Of a DNA stretch of 64,000 nt, positions 23,221-33,580 are shown piece by piece. The notes under the pieces were generated by a model. The model was not told the DNA's origin. It ran no database searches and saw only the letters and a list, made by a program, of their open reading frames with translations. The first letter of the stretch is position 1. Each line of letters begins with the position of its first letter. The DNA lies in the NCBI GenBank assembly GCA_038277395.1, contig CM076197.1, positions 97,681,442-97,745,441 of the forward strand, read 5' to 3'. Made by a program: the position numbers and the translations under genes. The DNA comes from Dryocosmus kuriphilus (lineage: Eukaryota > Arthropoda > Insecta > Hymenoptera > Cynipidae).

Positions 23221-24524
23221 TTAATTTGCAGACTGTGAGTTCGCAAATTTGATCAGGAAACAGCGAGTTTGCAAAATTTCGGACGATTTCAATCGTTTTA
23301 CTTGTAGCTCTGATACCTCATTAACCTCATTTTTTCCTTATCTTTTGTAGTTTTCGCCGAGTTATGAAGATCAGTTTCAAGAACGATGACGAATTTTGCA
23401 CACTCCTCTGAAATTTCGGGATTATTGGCAGTTGATAGAACTTTGCACTCACTAGCAGCAACTGAAGACTGCAAATAAATAAATAATATATCAAAAGTGA
23501 AAAATCTTGTGGACTATTGAATTCCAAGGTCCTAATGGCTCCTTTTGATTCGATCAATAATTAATTAATGGCTGACTTATCGATTGACTGAATTATTCAA
23601 CAATTTAATGCCAATTACAACTGGTGTCAATATTACGATTGCTTTGTGAACAGAAATAATTCTATCATTGTAAATTTTAAGGTTATCATTTTTTCTTTAA
23701 ATCAAGTAATTGCCAAACAGTGACTTGTTTCTTATGGAGATTTGGTAAATTATTATTAAGGGTTCCTTAATTTCAAAATTCAATCTTTTCATTCTCCCCA
23801 TAAAATATTAGAGTTTCACATTATATGAGGAAAGTGAAAATATTAAATTTTGAGGGTAAGGCTTTTATCCGAAGTCATTTATGGACGAAATCAAAAGAAA
23901 TAAAAAGGCTTATGGATTGATTGAATTATTCAACAATCTAACCCTAATTATATTATGATTTTTTTGTGAACTGGAATAATTATATTGTTGTAAATTTTAA
24001 GGTTACAATTTTTTTTTTAAATCAAATAATTGTAAGACAGTGATTTGTTTCTTACAGATATTTAATGAATTATTATTAATGATACCTTACCTCAAAATTC
24101 AATCTCTTCATTCTCCCAATAAAATATTAGAGTTAGATATTTTATGAGGAAAGTGAAAGGATTAAATTTTGAGGTTAAGAAATGTATTAAAAGTCATTTA
24201 TAGACGAAATCAAAAGAAATGAATAAAGCTACCTGCTGTATAAAATTCCCAAAGTGTTTTGAAAATTTGAGCCATGGGCCCGTCTTTGTTATTATACATT
24301 AAACTGTTGCCTCGTCTAATAACAGAAAACACTCTTCGTCGATATCATTTTCTGAAAAAGGAGAAAAACCCGTCAATTAGTTTTGAGGCTAACTTCTTCC
24401 TATATGCAAACTATTGAGTCTTTCACATCTCGGAAAATAATAAAAGGGTTATACTACCTTCAAATGCAGAAATGAGATTTCCAAAATTCCATGCTGACAA
24501 CAACTCGTTGACTAAGTTGTCCAT
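23221..24524 (-). pseudogene. three-exon SAM-domain gene relic
   Basis: On the minus strand a start codon at 24522-24524 opens exon 1 (24458-24524; MDNLVNELLSAWNFGNLISA). It ends at a GTAGTA donor. A CTCCTTTTTCAG acceptor begins exon 2 (24233-24351; NDIDEECFLLLDEATV). Together these are the first helices of a SAM (sterile alpha motif) domain, with the Trp, the Phe-Glu-x-x-x-Ile-Asp turn and the LLLLD core. A TAA at 24299-24301 interrupts the domain. The frame after it (TKTGPWLKFSKHFG) matches the usual end of such domains (pattern I-P-K-x-G-P-R-x-K-F). Exon 3 starts at 23468 after TTATTTATTTGCAG and runs to a stop at 23221-23223 with one frameshift near AAGGAAAAAATGAG. SAM domains usually mediate protein or RNA contacts; the rest of the protein is unrecognised. 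With a nonsense codon and a frameshift the gene is very likely dead. Confidence 0.65.
23570..24232. repeat. two tandem copies of a ~335 bp AT-rich sequence inside the SAM-relic intron
   Basis: GAATTATTCAACAATTTAAT, AAATTTTAAGGTTA.CATTTT, CATAAAATATTAGAGTT and CGAAATCAAAAGAAAT near 23590-23905 recur in the same order near 23924-24220 at about 80-85% identity by eye. The duplication enlarges the second intron of the SAM-domain relic. Confidence 0.8.
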
Positions 24525-24846
24525 TTTCACTTAAAATTTACATACCACAAAAACTAGTGCACACTCGGAAATAGACGCTAGACGCGAGAGACATGAAGCG
24601 CACGCAAAGTGCCACCGTTTCAAAAACTTGAGAAAATATTCATGCACTTTTTGCGCATGCGCCACAAATGAATTTACGACCTCGATTGTACAGAGTACCA
24701 TACAAAATCAAACATATTCATATTGTTGTGATTACCATCTCTGATAGTCCAAAATATATAGTAGATCGTAACCAGTACTATAATGGTGGTACCGGGTAAC
24801 ATATTCTCTTTTAGCGTCAAATTTTTACCATCCATTTCTCTCAGTG

Positions 24847-25689
24847 TAACCTTTGAGACATGATCTCTGAACTATGAACATTCATCTTTGATCTCTGACC
24901 TCTTACCTTTTTCATCCCTATTCAGCCGCTTCACAAACTGATTTTGTTTAATTAGGATAATCGATATGCGAGTGCTGCGAAGGCATTCTTGACCCCAATG
25001 TCATCTAGATCGCATAGAACAGCATATCTACATATATGAATGTATGGTTTCCCCATGCATTGGCTTGTCGCAGAGGGTTGTGTTGTATTGTGTGACGTCA
25101 TCATTTGCATACGACGCAACACTGTAGCTGGTTGCATCCCTTCTCTATAGCATAGATACCTTTCCCGACTGAACACCAGTGTTAGGCCTATGTCCCGTAT
25201 CTATCTAATTATTGTCGCGAACCCTGGCGGTCCGGTCACCATGATATACTGCATGCTAATAAGCGGCTAAAGACCTGAGGACCATGCTAAACCAGCCATA
25301 AATCTTAACGACCGTTTCTGTATCGCGAAATGCTCGTACTACGAGCATCTTGGGAGAGAGGGCACAAATCCGTAGTTGTAGATACCGGGAGACATAATGC
25401 AAAATCATACTCGTAAGTAACAATTCGAAACAACTCAAAGTTCCTCATGAATCAACAATATTGGGGGACAATTGAGAAATACAAGAGAAGATAATAGATA
25501 GGCCGGAGGAGTTCTATCGAAGATTCCTACCTTAATCACATCGAGACCATCGACCTCGACCATCGAGAGCTCAAGTGGTTCATGGCCATAAAATTATAAT
25601 GGGTGGTTGAAATGATACAGATTCTCTAAGTTGTTTACCCAAAATTCGTTTCTCACAATTGCGCATTATAATTTTATGACATCATCGAG
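24847..25689. other. unique sequence without supported gene
   Basis: Two small minus-strand ORFs (24952-25176 and 25256-25438) show no domain. No repeats are visible. Confidence 0.35.
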
Positions 25690-26058
25690 ATAGTTAGGTG
25701 CTTTTTGTGTTGTTAAGAACGACATACTTCAGACAAGAATGATGATTATAGTAATAATTAATAACAATCATTAATAGCTTTGAAAGAAAAAATGACTCTC
25801 TAGCTCCGCTGGGAATCGAACACAGGTCTACAGATTACCGGTCTGGTGCTCTGACTCCTAAACTACGGAGAGTACGAGATTCATTATTTCTTTCAAAGCC
25901 TTGAAAGAAATAGTGAATCTCGTACTTTCCGTACCTCAGGTGTTAGAGCACCAGACAGGCTATTCAAAGCTATTGGTTATTGTTATTAATTATTATAATG
26001 ATTATTATTCTTGTCTGAAGTATGTCTTTCTTAACAACACGAAACTTAATCTAACTAT
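25690..26058. repeat. ~370 bp palindrome with tRNA-like sequence in both arms
   Basis: The left arm (ATAGTTAG..., TGTTGTTAAGAACGACATAC, TTCAGACAAGAAT, AGCTTTGAAAGAAA) is mirrored on the right (TTTGAAAGAAATAGTG..., ATTCTTGTCTGAAGTATGTC, TTTCTTAACAACACG, CTAACTAT). A tRNA-like sequence lies on the minus strand of the left arm, and the matching 5' half lies on the plus strand of the right arm (about 25921-25970). Confidence 0.75.
25802..25872 (-). pseudogene. tRNA-like pseudogene (anticodon loop CCGGTAA)
   Basis: Read on the minus strand it has a D-arm-like GTTTAGGAGTCAGAGC, an anticodon arm CCAGA-CCGGTAA-TCTG, a T-loop TTCGATT closed by TGTG/CCCA with one mismatch, and a 5 bp acceptor remnant (CTCCG with CGGAG). 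The anticodon would be GGT (Thr-like), but position 33 is C instead of the universal U and the outer acceptor pairs are broken. It is better read as a tRNA-derived repeat than as a working tRNA. Confidence 0.45.
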
Positions 26059-26464
26059 TTAGAATCGATCAAGTGTATCGAGTCGAATCGATAGGATGTG
26101 GGGGATCGAATGAGCTTCATGTGGGGCATTGCAATGTGCGTTATGTGTATTGCGTAATCGTGAGAGGAACGATAGAAACATGTTTGTAGATATATGTGCT
26201 TGCACGTAGGCACAAGAGGAGAACCACATCCGAGTTGCAATGCTAGCTCATCCCTCTCGTATACGCACATGGTTTCAACTGGTCAACCCCTGCTTGTGAT
26301 GCAACACTGACCACACATCAATTCACTGCAAATGGACATCAATACTGGTAATTAATACATCGCGCCTCTCCACTCTCTACGCTTCTCCTCCCCATTCCTG
26401 CCTACCTTCAATTTCTGTCCCTTTGAGTCCACCGATCGACTCACCCCTTCCACTTTCACTCACT

Positions 26465-26505
<41 letters not shown>

Positions 26506-27206
26506 TCCGGCATGGTTGCACATCCATGCTTTGGTCGGCTCGACAGCTATTTTAGCCTCGGATTTGCATGTAAGTGATTCCCGTGTTGGCGGATCCGATT
26601 GACGGCTCTTCGGACGAGAGGTTGCAAAGTCAGGCGTGCGCAAAACAAATCCATGTATGCCGATGTTGATACATATTTGTGGAATTTATAAAATTGTCGA
26701 TTTGTGTCTAGTATTCTGTAAATACCACAACTTTTATCCTTGTAAGATATTTCCGCTGAAATTTTCGTAATCCTTATAAAACAGATTAATTTTGTTTTTG
26801 AAATAACTCGAAAAATATAGAAATTGTATACATAGTGTCTCACAGGCACCTTTGTGCTCAAGGGATAAATTATTAAAACTTCTAGTTGTAATGAAAATCA
26901 CTATGAATCTTCATTACAATGTCTCAAACCATACACAATAGTAAAAAAATTAATTTATTATTGTAAACCACAATAAAATAACACTAAGTGACCAAAAAAT
27001 GCTTTTGAAGCATGTCCATACATGCTCGAGGCAAATGTTCCCGAAAGTGCTATAATATTTCAGCATTGCAGAATAATCTAGTTTCATCTACACTATTCCA
27101 AAACGTTCAGAACTTTCTAAAAAATTTTAGAAAATTTTAATATAGATTCTAGAAAATTTGACAACATTCTATAATATTTCACAATCTTCTACAAAGCTCC
27201 AATAGT
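26059..27206. other. unique sequence, a TC microsatellite and TTCTAGAA-type repeats
   Basis: A (TC)n run of about 30 bp lies at 26469-26499, in a mildly GC-rich block (26360-26650) with no supported gene. The minus-strand ORF 26377-26643 with an Arg-Glu run is just the microsatellite read through. 27060-27200 has the same short TTCTAGAAAATTT-type phrases as 15000-16170. Confidence 0.4.
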
Positions 27207-27297
27207 ATATTACAACCCAAGGCCAGAAAGTGAAACTTTCGGGGCCTTTATAAAACGCAGGCGCTGATATTTCACTTTCTGGCCGTGTGTAATATAC
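27207..27297. repeat. ~90 bp palindrome
   Basis: TATATTACAACCCAAGGCCA with GAAAGTGAAA on the left is mirrored by TTTCACTTTC with TGGCCGTGTGTAATATA on the right. The loop is about 30 bp. Confidence 0.65.
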
Positions 27298-27769
27298 AAT
27301 TTTTAATGCTCCCCTGATGCCGAAAGTTTATGATAATCGATTTTAATTGATTAAGTGTTGTTGTCAGCGGCTGGCTCACACTTCGCCATGTGTTTTTCTG
27401 CTAAAGCTTTTGGTCCCTGCATTAGCGGCGCACTCTCTCGGCCACTTGGTGTAGTTGCGCGCTGACTGAGAAAACGCGCTATACAGCAGCGACAGCTGAT
27501 TATTAGATACATTGGATGGAGGTTTGATGCCCGCCCGACTTTTGCAAAGCCGAGGCGAAGCCGAGGTTTTGCTGGTCAGGGCGGGCATCATAAACACCAG
27601 CACAAGCTAATACAAATAGAAATTTCTAATATTATCTGCCGAATCGTCCGATGAAAACATTTTGCTACTAAATTAGATTGCATTTTTTTTTATCGCAAAT
27701 TGTAGGTTAAGTTCGGATGCTTCGGCTATGTGTAATGCCAGTCTATATGTATTGACTACTATATATACA

Positions 27770-29034
27770 CGAGGTGTGTCCGAAAACTATCCGACCTGTG
27801 TTCATATCTTCGCCCCAGAGCGTTCCAGCGACCTATGTGGGGTATGAGCGTAACCAGTAGTCCCTCACGAACTCCGTGAATGCCGTAGCTACCGGCCGGA
27901 CGCCTTGAGTCGCGTGCAGGGTGTGCTTATGTCCAGCTTGCTTTTTACGTTCGTCGCATATGTCTACTGTTGAAAATGACAGAAAGAAGAGATCAACGAA
28001 TTTGCATCAAGCTTTGTTTCGATCTCGGCAAGAGTTGTACGGAGACTATTGAAATGATACAGAAAGCCTTTGTGGACAAAAGTATGGGCATAACACATAT
28101 AAAGGAGTGGTATAGGCGGTTTAAAAATGTCCGCACATCTGTTGACAGTGACCCTCGTTCTGGCCGACCTCTGCTGACAACAACACCGGAAAACATCGAA
28201 CGTGTGCGACTTGCGATTGAAGGTGATCGTCGATTGACTGTTCGTGAAGCAGAAAATGATCTCGGAATACCGAAAAGTACTGTTTGGGAAATTTTGAACA
28301 AGATTTTGGGAATGACTCGCGTGTGTGCGAAATTCACTCCGAAATTGCTCACGTCCGAGCAGAAAGACCTTCGCTCTGAAATCGCTCAGGACAATTTGGA
28401 AATGGTCAGTGATGATGAGAATGTCCTTAAGAAGGTTATTACTGGTGATAAATCATGCGTTTATAGTGACGATCCTGAAGCTAAATAACAATCTTCACAG
28501 TGGAAGCGTCCGGACGAGCCACGGCCGAAAAAAGCACGTCAAAGTCGGAGCCATGTTAAGTCAATGCTGATTATTTTTTTCGATTGTGAGGGTGTTGTGC
28601 ACTACGAATTTGCTCCAAGAGGTCAGACGATCAACAAAGAATATTACGTTCAAGTTCTGAAAAGATTGCGTGATGCCGTGAAAAGAAAAAGACCGCGTTT
28701 CTGGCCAAGCGGTGACTGGCTTCTTCACCACGATAACGCGCCAGCACATTCATCAAACCTTGTGCAGCAATTTTTGGCAAAACACAAGATTGTACAGCTT
28801 CGCCAGCCTCCGTACAGTCCCGATATAGCTCCCTGTGACTTTTGGTTGTTCCCAAAATTGAAAATGGTGCTCAAAGGAAAGCGGTTCGACGACTTTAAGA
28901 TGTGGAAGCACCGCTGGGAGCGTGTGGTTCAATCAAATGGGGACTACTTAGAAGGATGCCATGGCCCGGATGACGAAAAATAGCACCAACGCGGAGATAT
29001 CAACGCAGGTCGGATAGTTTTCGGACACACCTCG
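27770..29034 (+). mobile_element. near full-length mariner element, copy D (1265 bp)
   Basis: The terminal inverted repeats CGAGGTGTGTCCGAAAACTA (continuing TCCGACCT) match at both ends. TA follows the right end (29035-29036). The left flank reads CA, best explained by one T-to-C change in the target TA. The outer CGAGGTGTG is shared with copy C. Confidence 0.92.
27976..28983 (+). pseudogene. mariner transposase, one in-frame stop and a short C-terminal deletion (copy D)
   Basis: From Met at 27976 (MTERRDQRICIKLCFDLGKS) one frame covers the whole protein. It holds the helix-turn-helix region, KFTPKLLTSEQK, the first catalytic Asp (ITGDKSCVYSD, where the family usually has DETW), the second (HHDNAPAHS) and the third (YSPDIAPCDFWLFPKLK, D34 spacing). 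A single TAA at 28486-28488 replaces the usual Gln of the QQSSQWK motif. After KGKRFDD about 20 residues are missing before WKHRWERVV. The tail NGDYLEG is normal. This is the best preserved mariner reading frame in the window but is unlikely to be active. Confidence 0.92.
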
Positions 29035-29615
29035 TATATACACTACGCGTTGAGAAAACTTTCGCAGTTATAAGGAAGACACTAATATGTTGCCGAATAT
29101 AATGATTTTCATTATTATTCTTAAATGGAAGACTATACGTATTTAGTACTATATCTAAATACATGCTACGCGTTGGAAGCATGCGATCTGTTCTAAAAAC
29201 TTTCGTAGTTATACAGTATACACGCTACGCGTTACGCACACGCAAACCGGACTCGAAAATTTCGCAGCCAATCAGAGGCGCGCTCTCGCCAAGCAGACCA
29301 CGAAAGTAGCGTTTTCGAGTCAGAAAACACGCTCGAAAGGGAGCACTTTCGGTAAGGGCAGCATTAAAATATTTATACAGTATTCTGGAATATTATAGAC
29401 ACATCCAGAAAATTGTAACACTTTCCAAAATATATTAGAATGCTTCAAAATATTCTGGAAGGTGTCAAAAAATTCCGACATTTTCTACAATATTTTAGAA
29501 AATTTCAGGGTGTCAATCATTTTCTATAATATTCCAAAATTATAGAATAATCAGTAACAATTATATGCATTCTAGATAATTCTCAAGTACTCAAAAATAT
29601 TCGAGAAGATTTTAG

Positions 29616-30450
29616 ATACCTTTGAGTTGAATAACTTTGTTGATTATCATTTTTTTCCTATCTTGCATAGTTTGGCAGAAAATTTAAATTTTTGATTTTT
29701 AATAACATTTTCTCGATTAAAACAAAAACCGTTCATTTTATGAAAAAATGGTTGAGACGCAATTTGTAGATTTTTTGAGACAAACAATTTTACTATCTAA
29801 CATTTTTTTCGTATCTTGCATAGTTTGGTGGGAAATTTGAATTTTTTATTTTTAATAGCGTTTTCTCGATTAAAACAAAAACCGTGCATTTCATCAAAAA
29901 ATATTTAATACAAAATTTTTAGATCTTTTGTGGTTGCACAAATTTTTCTGTTATCATTTTTTCTCTTATTTTGAATATTTTGGTAAGAAACCACAGTTTC
30001 TTATTTTTAATAACGTTTTCTCGATTAAAAAAGACCGTGCATTTTATCAAAAAATGGTTAAAATCAGATTTGTAGATTTTTTTGAGATGAGAAATTTTAC
30101 TTTCTACTACTTTTTTTTGTATCTCGCATAATTTAGCCCGAAAATGGATTTTTTTATTTTGTAAAAACTATTTTTGATGGACAAAACCATAACCGCTGGT
30201 CAAAAACCGCTGGTTAACGAACTCGTCCTTACTTTTTACGCCTTAAAGAAGTATGCCAAAGCGCAATCCAATCCAATCAGTCCTTCGAAAGTTATCGTGG
30301 GAACAGACGACAACAACGACAGATACCAACGTAAAACATGTTTTTTCGGATTCAGGTGGTCCTGAAACGTCAAGATTTCATGAAATCTACGAAAGTCAGT
30401 TTTCACATAAAGCTAATACCTTCTCATTGAGATGAGAATGTAAAAAATTA
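29616..30450 (+). repeat. dispersed repeat family X, copy 2
   Basis: Four or five ~120 bp sub-repeats (CTTGCATAGTTTGG, TTTTTAATAACATTTTCTCG, TTTTATGAAAAAATGGTT) are followed by the family tail (AAAGCGCAATCCAATCCAAT, TTCGAAAGTTATCGTGG, ACGACAACAACGACAG, TTTTTTCGGATTCAGG, ACCTTCTCATTGAGAT). It lies on the 3' side of the receptor gene. The 250 bp before it (29370-29615) are TTCTAGAA-type repeats. Confidence 0.65.
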
Positions 30451-31000
30451 TCAACTTTCGAAGCAAAGTCAAAAAGTCCAAAGCAATCCTTGCGTATTTT
30501 AATTAGTAACCGTCGAATTAACTAATAATTTTCATATTTCTGAATAAAAGGAAATGATCGAACTAATGAACGATAAAAATGTAAACTAGAGTGGAATAAA
30601 ATAATTCAGTATTAATTTTATCAAAGATTATTTCAATTTAAAAACAAAATAAAATTCTTGTCATATCAAATAATTATTATTGTCTAACCTTTTTTTCCTA
30701 ATTTCTGAACATAGCTCTCTAATGTTAATTTAATGATTATAGCTTTTATTTAAAACAGGTTACATAAAATGTCCATACAATAATTTTTACAGAATATATA
30801 TTTCATACAAATTGGTAACTGATAATATTTGACTTTAAAATCCTAATTTCTAATAATCAAAATATTTATTACTCACTCTTCGATTTTTCTTATCGATCCT
30901 ACTTTACATGCAAAGTAGTACAAACTATTTCTTAAATTTTTTCACAAGTAACTCACTAAGGAAGGCAAGTGCGGAAAGCTAGTATCCGATACTGTACATT
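30451..31000 (-). other. 3' flank of the receptor gene with an out-of-frame M3-like segment
   Basis: AT-rich. On the minus strand, immediately after the receptor stop, one shifted frame reads LSALAFLSELLVKKFKK and stops at 30925-30927. This resembles the last membrane segment and cytoplasmic tail of an ionotropic receptor. Confidence 0.5.
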
Positions 31001-32707
31001 TTAGATTTTTTTTTGAGAATATTCCCGCCACTTTTGAAAATATCCACCTTCCTGAAGCTTAATCAATATCTTATCAAAACGATGGACATAAGGTGAGTTT
31101 GGTTCCAGTGTCATGTTTATAAGGGTTCCTGCAAAAACGTCCTTCAGAATTTTCATAACAGGTCGGCCGCAATCATCTCTGTACTCTTCGATCATCATTT
31201 TTGCAATATAATCTGACATGATACAAGAAACGTTTTTATATTTAACCAAAAGATCTGTACATCTCTGATTAGCATCATAATCCGTATATTTAACTGAGTT
31301 GTTCAACAATTTTTGAGACACCCCATCGCTAAAAGGCATCAGCTGTCGATATAAAAACGCGTCAGTGTGAACTTCTAACCCAGACTTGTCCAAGTCTTCA
31401 GAGCTGTTTAGTTCAACTTCCGATTCTGTTCTCAAGATCAGATCCATCATCATAGTGTATATCACGTTTGAGTAAAAAATGCAGATGATAATCAAGCACC
31501 CGAAGGTGATTCTTTCCGCAAGCTTTTGAGGTTGTGCAGGAACAGTTACCCCCAACATCACTTGTACCAAATTCAGTGAATTCCAGATCCCTTTTTTGAA
31601 ATTGAGGATGCAAGAAAGTGCCATTATCAATCCGAACAGAAATGCTGTCAGTAGGTTAGAAAAAAAGTTCCATTTAATGACATACGAGTAGGTTTTTTCC
31701 ACTAAAAGTGGTACCAATACTATCTGAGTTGCTCTTCCAGTACTGCTGGTAGTTTTCAGACGATAAGGTTTGCAAACATCTAGCATGTTTCCGTGAACAG
31801 AGAACATTTGAATGTCATGATGAGTGATATTGTATTGAAACCCACCAACTATATTATTTTTATCACATAGTATATAGCTGTAACTGTCTGTTTCCCTCTG
31901 GGGATGGAGGATTTCTGCATTAAACTTCATTCCCTTTGCCAACATATCGATGATTATCTTATCTGATCCTTCGTAACTGATTGGATATCCTGTGCTGTCG
32001 CGTTGAACTTTAGAAGTTGGATAAAAGTCAACAGCAGCTGCTTTTAGGATGTAGCCGTGAAGGTTTCGAAGCTTATCTGGAAACAGTTTACTTTTGATTG
32101 AGAACTCTTCCTTGATGCACTTTTTGCTGAACGGATTAAGGTAGTGCAACATCGCTTTAGATTCAACTTTTACAAGTAGACTCGCTCTTCTCGACTTTTC
32201 TGCAACTAGCTCAACGATGCTGACATCTAGAATTTGCTTGGGCCATAAATACGTTAAAAAATCTTCATAACTGTAACTTTCCTGCCGGATCAAAATAATG
32301 AGACACTTTGGATGACTTCGGGTTGTTGAAACTCGAATAACAAAGTTTAGGGAATCGTTCACTCGAGAGAGATTAGCATTTTCTTCTAGAGAATAAACTC
32401 CAACGAAGAATGTTGTACCTCGAGGATTTTTTAATGATTTCAACTCTTCCAATTTAAAATTAGATTCTGTTGATGATAAATCGTTAATCACTGTTCCAAT
32501 TTGGATGAATTTTGAAAGAGTTTCAGTGATTCTTTCAACCTTGGAATTTCGGAAGTTTTGTTGTTCAGTCACTATCATCATTTGGTAGATATTCAGATCT
32601 TCATTGATGTATTTCGGTAACTGATTTAGGAACACTGATTCACTTTGAGATTTGACACTAGCAGTAATATAAAAACAAAGAGTACACAATAACTTTATCA
32701 TGTACAT
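31001..32707 (-). CDS. divergent ionotropic receptor (IR), intronless, C-terminus abnormal
   Basis: This is a predicted ligand-gated cation channel subunit of the insect chemosensory IR family (a variant ionotropic glutamate receptor fold). It would act in the plasma membrane of a sensory neuron. The 568 residues read without interruption. There is a signal peptide at about 1-20, a divergent amino-terminal domain to about 205, ligand-binding lobe S1 (about 210-340), a first membrane helix (about 349-369), a pore loop (about 372-395, IWNSLNLVQVMLGVTVPAQP), a second helix (about 401-423) and lobe S2 to the end. The usual glutamate-contacting residues are not obvious, as expected of divergent IRs. 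The protein stops at YFQKWREYSQKKI, just where the third membrane helix should begin. A helix-like tail lies in another frame just downstream (30925-30985). The 3' end may therefore be mutated, or a real but unusual short form. Start choice: the first ATG (32707), with Met3 equally possible. No other gene is close. Confidence 0.88.
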   Translation of the reverse strand: MYMIKLLCTLCFYITASVKSQSESVFLNQLPKYINEDLNIYQMMIVTEQQNFRNSKVERITETLSKFIQIGTVINDLSSTESNFKLEELKSLKNPRGTTFFVGVYSLEENANLSRVNDSLNFVIRVSTTRSHPKCLIILIRQESYSYEDFLTYLWPKQILDVSIVELVAEKSRRASLLVKVESKAMLHYLNPFSKKCIKEEFSIKSKLFPDKLRNLHGYILKAAAVDFYPTSKVQRDSTGYPISYEGSDKIIIDMLAKGMKFNAEILHPQRETDSYSYILCDKNNIVGGFQYNITHHDIQMFSVHGNMLDVCKPYRLKTTSSTGRATQIVLVPLLVEKTYSYVIKWNFFSNLLTAFLFGLIMALSCILNFKKGIWNSLNLVQVMLGVTVPAQPQKLAERITFGCLIIICIFYSNVIYTMMMDLILRTESEVELNSSEDLDKSGLEVHTDAFLYRQLMPFSDGVSQKLLNNSVKYTDYDANQRCTDLLVKYKNVSCIMSDYIAKMMIEEYRDDCGRPVMKILKDVFAGTLINMTLEPNSPYVHRFDKILIKLQEGGYFQKWREYSQKKI

Positions 32708-33580
32708 TTTACCATTTAATTTTTAATATCTGACTACGAATTTGTTAGACAGTTGAGAGCGACATGTCTCTTCAGTATATTGTTCTGAATGAACTGACAG
32801 GTTTTTCGTTTTTTTATCCCCATTTCGTAATTTCGAAGTTGCTAGGCTCTGATCGATTCAAGAAATAAGTTATGTTCTAACTAATTCGAAGTTAGGAGAA
32901 AAGAGTCGTTAACCTTGTCTGGCTAAAGGGAAAGGTACTTAGGAATTTATTATCCTAATGTATCAGAATTAGTTTAATGGTTTCCGGTATTCTGGAAAAG
33001 GCGGAAATGGCTAGCTAATATAAAAAATTTGAAATCGAAAATTTAAAATATATTTAATTAGTATACATATGAATAATATACAACGTTAAAAGTGTCATAT
33101 TTTCGTTCATTATCCAACACTTACATATGTAAAGCTTTCCCCCTGTTTTTATTCTTCAAAAGAATTAACTTCTAAATAGTGACGCAGGTTTAAAAAAAAT
33201 CGAGCTAAAAACAACTTGGTGACGGGACAAATTGTCGTACGCGACAATTCCATTTCAATTCTTCGAGAGAAAAAAACTTGGAAATACAATTTATCTGAGT
33301 AATGCGATTTAACAGGGTGCGAAGGGTGGAGAATGGTTGTTGAATGTAGGTACGGTAAGCACACTGCACAGTCCGATGGGAGGCAATAAATAAAAATACA
33401 TCAAGTGCAACCTTTTATACCACAAATTGATACGCACACTGCCAGCTTCACGCGGGATAGCATAACGGGTGTTCTACTTATTTAACCCCTGGATTTCTTA
33501 CAGTCATAAATTTAAAATTACCATTATACTTTAAATATAATTAACGAAAAAAATGTCTAATTGCATATCATCACATTTAA
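32708..33580. other. 5' flank of the receptor gene, AT-rich
   Basis: It presumably contains the receptor promoter, but no specific motif is recognised. The small ORF at 33149-33364 is unsupported. Confidence 0.35.

Larger units (their letters stand above)
21557..24846 (-). mobile_element. 3.29 kb TA-flanked element with CACTGAGAGAAA termini, carrying a SAM-domain gene relic
   Basis: The left end reads TA|CACTGAGAGAAAGATATGGTA. The right end is its inverse, giving TA|CACTGAGAGAAATGGATGGTA when read inward. The TIR is about 12 bp perfect plus ten similar bases, with TA on both outer sides. On the minus strand a promoter-length leader (24846-24525) is followed by a three-exon SAM-domain relic. 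A mariner (22264-23190) has inserted downstream of its last exon. The remaining interior (21560-22260) is AT-rich and unrecognised. The TIR pairing is seen directly. That the SAM gene belongs to the element rather than to captured host sequence is inference. Confidence 0.6.
27300..29369. mobile_element. possible TIR-bounded element hosting mariner copy D
   Basis: TTTTTAATGCTCCCCTGATG with CCGAAAGT at 27300-27327 is mirrored by ACTTTCGGTAAGGGCAGCATTAAAAT at 29344-29369. The flanking interior is GC-richer than the surroundings and has repeated CTACGCGTT and ACTTTCG.AGTTATA phrases (29040-29240). The pairing is short, and no target duplication is clear. Confidence 0.35.

Noticed and set aside
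25802..25872. Functional threonine tRNA
   Set aside because: Position 33 is C rather than U and the outer acceptor pairs are broken; it lies within a palindromic repeat.
26377..26643. ORF with an Arg-Glu run
   Set aside because: The run is the (TC)n microsatellite translated; no other motif.
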